Shown: positions 58,111 through 64,000 of the stretch, piece after piece
Numbering within the stretch: the stretch's first letter is position 1
Layout of the letters: the number at the start of each line of letters is the position of its first letter
Source of the DNA: Bretschneidera sinensis
Taxonomy: Eukaryota > Streptophyta > Magnoliopsida > Brassicales > Akaniaceae
Reading direction: 5' to 3'
Length of the DNA stretch: 64,000 nt
NCBI GenBank assembly: GCA_023935145.1
Contig: CM043698.1
Location: 72,006,501 to 72,070,500 of the forward strand
Made by a program: the position numbers and the translations under genes
Notes under the pieces: model-generated
The model's database searches: none
The model's input: the letters and a program-made list of their open reading frames with translations, nothing else
Told to the model about the DNA's origin: nothing

Positions 58111-59154
58111 CAAGTGCAATTGATTGTGCCATTGAGGTCTGGGAGATAAGTGGACAATCAAGTGGAAGAAAACCTAGCTATGCAACAAGGGCAAGAAAGT
58201 GGCAACAAGGAAAAGAGAGATGCTGAGCCATCTACAGCCACACCTATTATTAAGGATCTCCCTAGGTCATTTGTACCTAAAGCGTCTTACCCTGAGAGAT
58301 TACAAGCGCCCAAGAAAGGAGGGGAGTCTGAGGACATTCTGGAGGCATGCTTTGCTTAGTTTGGAGAGGATTTGGATTTAGATAAGTTACTTGAGCAAGT
58401 GAATGCCATTTTGGAGTCTGTTCCTCAGAAGAGCAGTGAGACGGAGGAGACTGTGGATGAATCCCATATTGAGGACCTCCTGGAGGCATGCTTTGCTCAG
58501 TTTGAAGAGGATTTGGATTTAGATAAGTTGTTTGAGCAAGCAAATGCTACTTTGGAGTCTGCTCCTCAGAAGAGCAGTGAGACGGAGGAGACCACAACAC
58601 TTGAACCCCCCAAGAAGGAACTTAAGCCTTTACCGGACAATCTTAAGTATAAGTTCCTAGGTCCAGCAGATTCTTTGCCTATGATTATAGCTTCAGATTT
58701 GGTTGATGCTCCAAAGGAGAAATTATTGGACGTTTTAAGAGAGTATAAGGAAGCTATCGGCTGGACTATTGAGGATGTCAAGGGAATCAGCCCCTCGATG
58801 GTGATGCCTAAGTTACATTTGGAAGAGAATGTCAAGCCATCGAGGGAGCCACAAAGAAGGCTCAACCTAGCTATGCAAGAGGTTGTGAGGATTGAAGTTA
58901 TAAAGCTGTTTGATGTAGTGATCAATTATCCAATCTCTGTTAGCAAGTGGATGAGCCCGATTCATGTCGTGCCCAAGCGGGCTGGAGTGACAGTAGTGAA
59001 AAATAAGGAGAACGAGTTGGTGCCAATTCGTGTTCAATCAGGATGGAAAGTATGTATAGACTACCGTAAGTTGAATGTTACCATAAGGAATGATTATTTT
59101 CCACTCCTATTTATTGATCAGATGGTGGAGCGCTTAGTTGGGTATGATTACTAA
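58111..59154 (+). pseudogene. Fused gag tail, linker and RT start of element A
   Basis: The gag C-terminus (NLAMQQGQESGNKEKRDAEP ... ERLQAPKKGGES) joins directly to the acidic protease-RT linker, so protease is deleted. The linker has a 141-bp tandem duplication (from 58339 and 58480) with the repeated ACFAQFxEDLDLDKL unit. The open frame 58372-59154 goes into RT (SKWMSPIHVVPKRAG; CIDYRKLNVT) and stops after GYDY, before the FLDGYSGY segment. The text then continues as post-integrase sequence (VWLKTLNLALMGGTP). The catalytic RT box, RNase H and integrase are absent. Confidence 0.86.
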
Positions 59155-60548
59155 TATTGGGTCTGGCTGAAGACGTTAAACTTAGCGCTCATGGGAGGCA
59201 CCCCATAGCTTATCCTTTCTGTTTATTTATTATTTTACATATTTATAATTAATGTTTGTTTCTAGTATTTTTTGTTTTTCAGTCTTTATTTTTCAAGGAC
59301 AACGCATACTTCAGTTAAAGTTTGGGGGTATGCTACGAGCCATACCTGTCCAGCTAGTTCTCCATCTCCCAGGTTAGCTCTTTCCATATTATTCACACAT
59401 TGGGGTCAATGTGTAGTTTAAGTTTGGGGGTATGGAAGACATATTACACACACTTTGTCCTAATTTGTTGTTGTTTTTCTTTAATTAAAAAAAACAAAAT
59501 AAGAAGGTAAATGCATGCTCATGTTATTTTGAAATTTTAGTTGATCTAAACAAATATTGTGATGTGATTTCATTGGTGAGCTTAAAATTTTGAACACACA
59601 ATTTGATGATAGAGTTTTAAAACTTTGTTACTTACTTTGGACATTTGAGAATTCACATGTTTGAGCCAATCTAACACGAGCACATTAGCACATATTTGTG
59701 TGAGGTATGACATGTGATTTCAATGTGTATGTTTCCTTGACTTAACTGAAACTGGATGACTTGTGGGATTAACACTTGGGCATAGAAAAGCATAAAAAAA
59801 AAAAATAATGATCATCATCAATAAACTTTCCACTGAGTAACTGGACCTCTTGCCTCAGTAAGCAGTGAGCATTCAAGTCAAAAGGTGGGAATTTTATTCA
59901 TAGTGATCATTACGAAATTTTCCGTTGAGTAACTGAACCTCTTGCCTCAGTAAGCAGTGAGTGTTCACGTCAAAAGGTGAAAATTTTGCTTGGTAGCATT
60001 AAGGACAGTTTAGTTTCGTAGCCTTTTTTACTCGAGTTAATAAGTCCTTAGGGGTGTCTTTACACCTAATGCCCTAAAACCATCTGGTTTGGGAGTCATT
60101 GACTCAACACTCGATACATGGATCAATTAGAAAGCTTAAGGGAACTAAACATAGCAGAGCCTTATAATAAAAATAAATAAAATAAAACTATGTCATCGTT
60201 GTTCATTCTGATGAGAAATTCTATGAATATTGAGACATGAAAACATTGTACATTGAAGTTATTTGGAAACCTCATCTGTTTATGCTAATTCACTTTACAC
60301 TAATTCAAGCTTATGATGTCTTAGCCTGCCTCTTGTAAGTAATTAAGTTTTAAAATTCTTATTCATTGCGAAGATGAGTTATATTTTTTTAAGCCTGCTC
60401 ATGAATGAATATCATGGTTTTGAGTGCTCATTCTCCTTAAATTTTTGGATACTATGAGTGATGAACTTATCTTTATGTTCTTTGTTTTTCATTTAGTCTG
60501 TTATTTTGTTTTACTAAGGGACTAGCAAAATGTAAGTTTGGAGGTATT
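59155..60548 (+). other. 3' non-coding region of element A
   Basis: It matches 25294-26690 of element C. It has AAGTTTGGGGGTATG tracts at 59317 and 59420, and the polypurine tract AAGTTTGGAGGTATT at 60534-60548 before the LTR. Two tandem units (59823-59890, 59915-59983) contain ACTGAGCCTCTTGCCTCAGT-like text, the complement of the repeat in C. No coding sequence is seen. Confidence 0.78.
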
Positions 60549-61940
60549 TGATGAGTGCCAAATATTTCATATTTTCGCCACTTAATTTACATTTGTTAAC
60601 TTAGGAATTTGTTACTTTGAGTTGTTTTTGTTGTTTTTCAGGTTTACAAGCATTGGGAAAGGAGTTTCACTAAATTGTCAGAATTGCTCGTACAGATCAG
60701 CCATTTTTTAGGATTAAACTGTATTGATCCAGGAAGAACTATGAGATGAGCCATATATGCTTGGAAAGATCCGAATGTCTATTTTCTGGGAAATTTTACG
60801 GATCTATAAAATGATTTTTATAGAGAAAGTTATGGCAGTTTTAGTAGACAAAGGTCAGGCTGTGCATGATTTCAGCGTGACAAATCAGCCATTTTTGAGA
60901 ATTTAACTGTATTGATTCAGGAAGAACCAGGAGATGAGCCATATATTCTTGGGAAGATTCGAATGTCTATTTTCTAGAGAATTTTACGGATCAATAAAAT
61001 AATTTTTCTAGAGAAATTTATAGCAGTTTTAGTAGATAAAAGGTCAAAGAGCAAAAGCTGGAATCTGCAGTATCCCACATCGGATTGGAAACACATTGAA
61101 CTTGTGATGTTTCCCTATATAAGCCCCTCTTCACTTCATCTTTAGTGAGTAATCCTTGTGCCATTTTGGTGCAATCTTGAGGGCTTCTGCTAGCATTCTG
61201 GTGGATTCCGAAGGCTTTGCTACAAAGAGGGGAAGTGCCGCCCAACAGCGAGTGGAATTTCTCCCATGTATAATCAGTTTTAATTTACTATTTTTTTTAG
61301 TTTAATGTTTAGCACTGTTATTGTGAACTTTAGTTTCATGATTATGAGTGGCTAAAATCTTCAACTAAAGCTGAAGATGAAACCTCGCCGTTGGTTGGCA
61401 TAATAGTTTCAGATTTGTTTATACAATTCTGATATTTTTTTTAGTATAAATGTTCTGTCAATTATTTGAGTAAAATCTTATGATTGATTGCGTTTAAATT
61501 GTTCTGTTGGATATTCCGTGTGTTTCATCTGATGGATACATCAAATTGCTTTTGATTAAATTGAATTTCCTTTGTGATTTGTTAAAAGTGGATACATTGG
61601 ATGCTTTTGGTTTAATTGGGATATTTGTTGTTTCTTGTTTTTAAGTTGGATTCATGGAATGTTTTAATAGGCTATTTTTAGAACATGAAGATATATGCTT
61701 AACTTTAGTGGGGTGGATTCAGAAACCTTAGTGTCTTTATTATTAGTTTTAAATCAATTTAGTTTAGTTTTTATTTGTTTTGCAACATATAATTCAAAAC
61801 TCGAAACTAGGTTAAGATAAGTTTAGTTTAGATAAAATTACATTTTCACAACGCAATTCCCTGTGGCTTTGACCTCGCACTTGCACAACACTATATTGCA
61901 AACGACTCATGCGCTTGCGAGTAATTTAAAACTCACAACA
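60549..61940 (+). repeat. 3' LTR of element A, holding the empty site of B
   Basis: The 1392-bp LTR starts TGATGAGTGCC and ends CTCACAACA. The module is duplicated with period 188 (60692 and 60880). TATATAAGCCCCTC at 61116-61129 is uninterrupted, which shows the sequence into which B inserted in the 5' LTR. Confidence 0.93.
61116..61123 (+). promoter_or_regulatory. TATA box in the A LTR
   Basis: TATATAAG follows a CT-rich TTTCCC. In the 5' LTR the same box is split from its downstream sequence by element B, so the 5' promoter of A is presumably inactive. Confidence 0.6.
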
Positions 61941-62786
61941 ACAACATTAATCTAAGCTCAGGAAAACTTGCAAATACTATTCTATACACATAGATTTTAA
62001 TTTTCTTGGCTATGCTAGTAGGATGGGTCACACTTCCTTCAAACTGCCTAGAATTTCTTGCTGTCCAGATGTGGTGAACTGTGCTGGCTAGAGCTGCTAC
62101 TTTGGCTTTGGCTGGGGGACCTTTACCTTTGGCTTCTTTGTGAATCCATTTTGCTGCACTTTTAATAGTATTCATTCCTCTTCTTATTCCCAGCCATCCT
62201 TTGATGTCTGCCCAAATGGATGCACTAACCCTGCATGCAAAGAAGAGGTGCTCACTTGATTCTTCAACATCACTGCATAGAGGACACCTTCTATCAATAT
62301 CTGTATATTGAATCTTATCTTTAGTAAGGAGTTTCTACTTCATAGCATGAATGAATGCTTAGGAGAGCAGCTGCTATTCCAGACAATTGGAGCCACGTGG
62401 AGCTGAGGTTCTCTAGGCCTAAAAGAGTTATAAGCCTTTTTTATGTTGATATCCCCTTTCTCTTCCCATTCAAGCAGCCTGGATTGAGCCTGCTAGGCTG
62501 ACCCTGCTGAAGTGATCAGGCTATTTTTTATTTTTAGTAACTTTTTCCATTGGGAAGATTCTTCATGCTTAGGTGTGGCTATTCATATAGAGTGCCCTTG
62601 TAAGTAGAAATGGTTCACCCACTTGACCCATAAAGAGTCATTTTTATGATTAATGTTCCATAATGCTCTTGCAAGGAGAGTTGAGTTCCAGCCTTTAAGA
62701 TCAGAGAACCCAAGGCCACCTTCTAATTTAGGCAAGTATACCTTTTTCCAAGCCACCAGGGCCTTCCTAGAGCCAGACTTACCACT
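61941..62786 (-). pseudogene. LINE C-terminal zinc-binding region
   Basis: A zinc-binding motif CPLCSDVEESSEHLFFAC lies near 62250-62300, with KLLTKDKIQY before it and SIWADIKGWLG after it. This matches the zf-RVT domain of plant LINEs. The last open frame (62175-61941, AAKWIHKEAKGKG) is cut by the gypsy insertion. Frameshifts and a stop near 62330 separate it from RT. Confidence 0.82.
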
Positions 62787-63350
62787 CTATAAAAAGGATC
62801 TGCATAATGAGATGATCCTAGCCAAGATGTTGGCTGGAATAGGGAATATTGCCATCCAGAAACACTCCACTCCCTGAAGCATAGATTTGATCAACTCTAC
62901 CCTTCTAGCATAAAATAGAGTACTGCCCACCCAGACATTAACATATCCAGAGATTTTATTAATTAAGGGCATACAGTGGGCTGAGTTTAGTCTAGAAGAA
63001 GCCAAGGGGACCCCCAAGTATCTAAACGGGATAGAGCCTTCTTCAAATCCTGTTATTCTTCTGATTTCCAAGAGCTCTATCATAGGAATACCAGCCAAGA
63101 ATATGCTAGACTTAATCGAGCTGGCCTGCAGGCTTGAGCAATCACTAAACTTCTTCACACAGTTCATAAGGTGTCTAACTAACCAAGTGTCCCCTCTAGC
63201 AAAGAGAATAAGGTCATCAGCAAAAGCCAAGTGGGTAATCCTATGCTGCTCACACTTAGGGTGAAACTTGAAACCAGGTTCATCCTTCAATTTAGCTAGC
63301 AGTCTAGATAGATACTCCAGGTGTGATTGTTGGTCCAGGTGAATAGGCAT
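62787..63350 (-). pseudogene. LINE reverse transcriptase, second half
   Basis: The open frame starts in the RT palm with LEYLSRLLAKLKDEPGFKFH and includes the catalytic box FADD in LAFADDLILFARGD (near 63210). The thumb-region segments IPFRYLGVPLASSRL and YARRVELIKSMLQGV are also present. The part of RT before EYLSRLL is missing because of the internal deletion near 63300-63350. Confidence 0.88.
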
Positions 63351-63890
63351 CCAGTAGAGTTAATATCTGACAAACCAGTGTCACTGCAGTAAGCCTGAGG
63401 ATCTCTCAATTCATATGTTGTGACAGGCAGCCCATTCTCTTTCTCACGCACTACAAATACATTGTTGAAATCTCCAAGAACAAGCCAGGGTTCATTGGAC
63501 CTGTTACTAAAGTCACATAGACTCTCCCACAGAGGTCTTCTAGATATAATAGTGTTAAGACCACAAACAAAACTAGCTACATAACAAGTAGAAGTAATTA
63601 AACAACATACTTTACAGTGAACTACTTGGGGAGAGGATTCAATAACAATGATACTGACCTTTGAGGGATTCCAAAGAATCAAAATTCTGCCAGCTTCATG
63701 GGAATTAAAGTTGTTTACCTGATGCCACAATCTGAATTTGTTCCTCATTATTCTGTCCAGCTTTTCTTCATTTAGCTTGGACTCCAAAATGCACATTATG
63801 TCTATTCTATTACTTCTCATGAGGTGAAGCACCCCATTCTGTTTCAAGGGTTTATGAAAGCCCCTGATACTCTAGCTGGAAACTCTCATG
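63296..63890 (-). pseudogene. LINE endonuclease domain
   Basis: The domain begins near 63885 with IRGFHKPLKQ, after a stop. It runs through IMCILESKLNEEKLDRI (catalytic glutamate in LESK), WLVLGDFNNVF, and DTGLSDINSTGCLFTWTNNHTW near 63350. These are the exo-endo-phosphatase motifs of L1 ORF2. The part after TNNHTW, including the final SDH-type motif, is lost in the internal deletion. Confidence 0.85.
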
Positions 63891-64000
63891 AGAGGTAGTG
63901 GGAGGATTCCCCCCCTTCCCTTCTTTATTGTGTCCTGACCCAGAGCCTTTTAGTTTCTTCTTCTTAATAGAAACCAGTGGCCCATCAGACTGATTGGCCA

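Larger units (their letters stand above)
45041..61940 (+). mobile_element. Ty3/gypsy element A, pol-deleted and interrupted by B
   Basis: The 5' LTR is in two parts (45041-45615 and 56430-57243), with a primer binding site at 57250, a shortened gag, a fused linker-RT remnant, a non-coding region, a polypurine tract and a 3' LTR at 60549-61940. Without B and one target copy the 5' LTR is 1389 bp against 1392 bp for the 3' LTR. The expected first bases TG of the 5' LTR are not preserved, and no exact target duplication remains (ATTAC on the left, ACAAC on the right). It sits inside a LINE. The element lacks protease, most of RT, RNase H and integrase, so it could only have moved with help. Confidence 0.88.
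61941..64000 (-). mobile_element. L1-type LINE, split and internally deleted
   Basis: On the minus strand, from the right edge down to 61941, there are an ORF1/ORF2 border, apurinic endonuclease, RT second half, and the zinc-binding reverse-transcriptase C-terminal region. The 3' tail is at 44920-45040, beyond gypsy element A. Sequence between the endonuclease (TNNHTW) and the second half of RT (EYLSRLLAKL) is missing, so a large part of ORF2 is deleted. The element extends beyond the window on the right. Confidence 0.87.

Overview
This is nuclear DNA of a flowering plant, most likely a eudicot. The evidence is one intron-containing gene for a plastid pyruvate kinase, L1-type LINE remains, a Mutator-like DNA transposon, and many Ty3/gypsy (Athila/Tat-type) and Ty1/copia LTR retrotransposons. 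The species cannot be named from the sequence. The only host gene I can support is the pyruvate kinase gene at 39350-43181 (minus strand, seven exons, 576 codons). Almost everything else is transposon-derived and decayed.

Left part (1-24152). A degenerate gypsy pol fragment (X, 1-1644) runs into a 5'-truncated gypsy element (Y, 1645-9875: gag, protease, RT, RNase H, integrase, 3' LTR). Next comes a cluster of one copia family. Copy R is plus (9876-13768) and is interrupted by a gypsy solo LTR with a 5-bp target duplication. Copy Q is minus (13769-16361). Copy P is minus (17302-20741), shares one LTR with Q and is interrupted by another solo LTR. Copy S is plus (20776-24152). P and S are head to head and form a palindrome with arms of about 3.4 kb.

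Middle (24153-37485). Gypsy element C (minus, 24153-31687) has both LTRs but lacks RNase H and integrase. It abuts a copia gag-protease-integrase remnant D (31688-33863). A 2.2-kb solo LTR with a perfect 5-bp target duplication follows (33869-36071), then a 1343-bp Mutator-like element with long inverted repeats and a 9-bp target duplication (36134-37476).

Right part (37486-64000). After the pyruvate kinase gene comes a three-level nest. A minus-strand LINE (3' tail at 44920-45040, body at 61941-64000) is split by plus-strand gypsy element A (45041-61940). The 5' LTR of A is itself split, at its TATA box, by minus-strand gypsy element B (45616-56424, 10.8 kb, two LTRs, target duplication AAGCC). 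The 3' LTR of A preserves the empty site.

None of the retroelement polyproteins is intact. Points of interest are the reconstructed nesting order, a roughly 190-bp LTR module shared by two gypsy families and duplicated in some copies, independent pol deletions with a common 3' breakpoint, conserved internal polypurine-like tracts and tandem repeats in elements lacking pol, and a possible gene-fragment-carrying Mutator-like element. I found no clearly new biochemical system.
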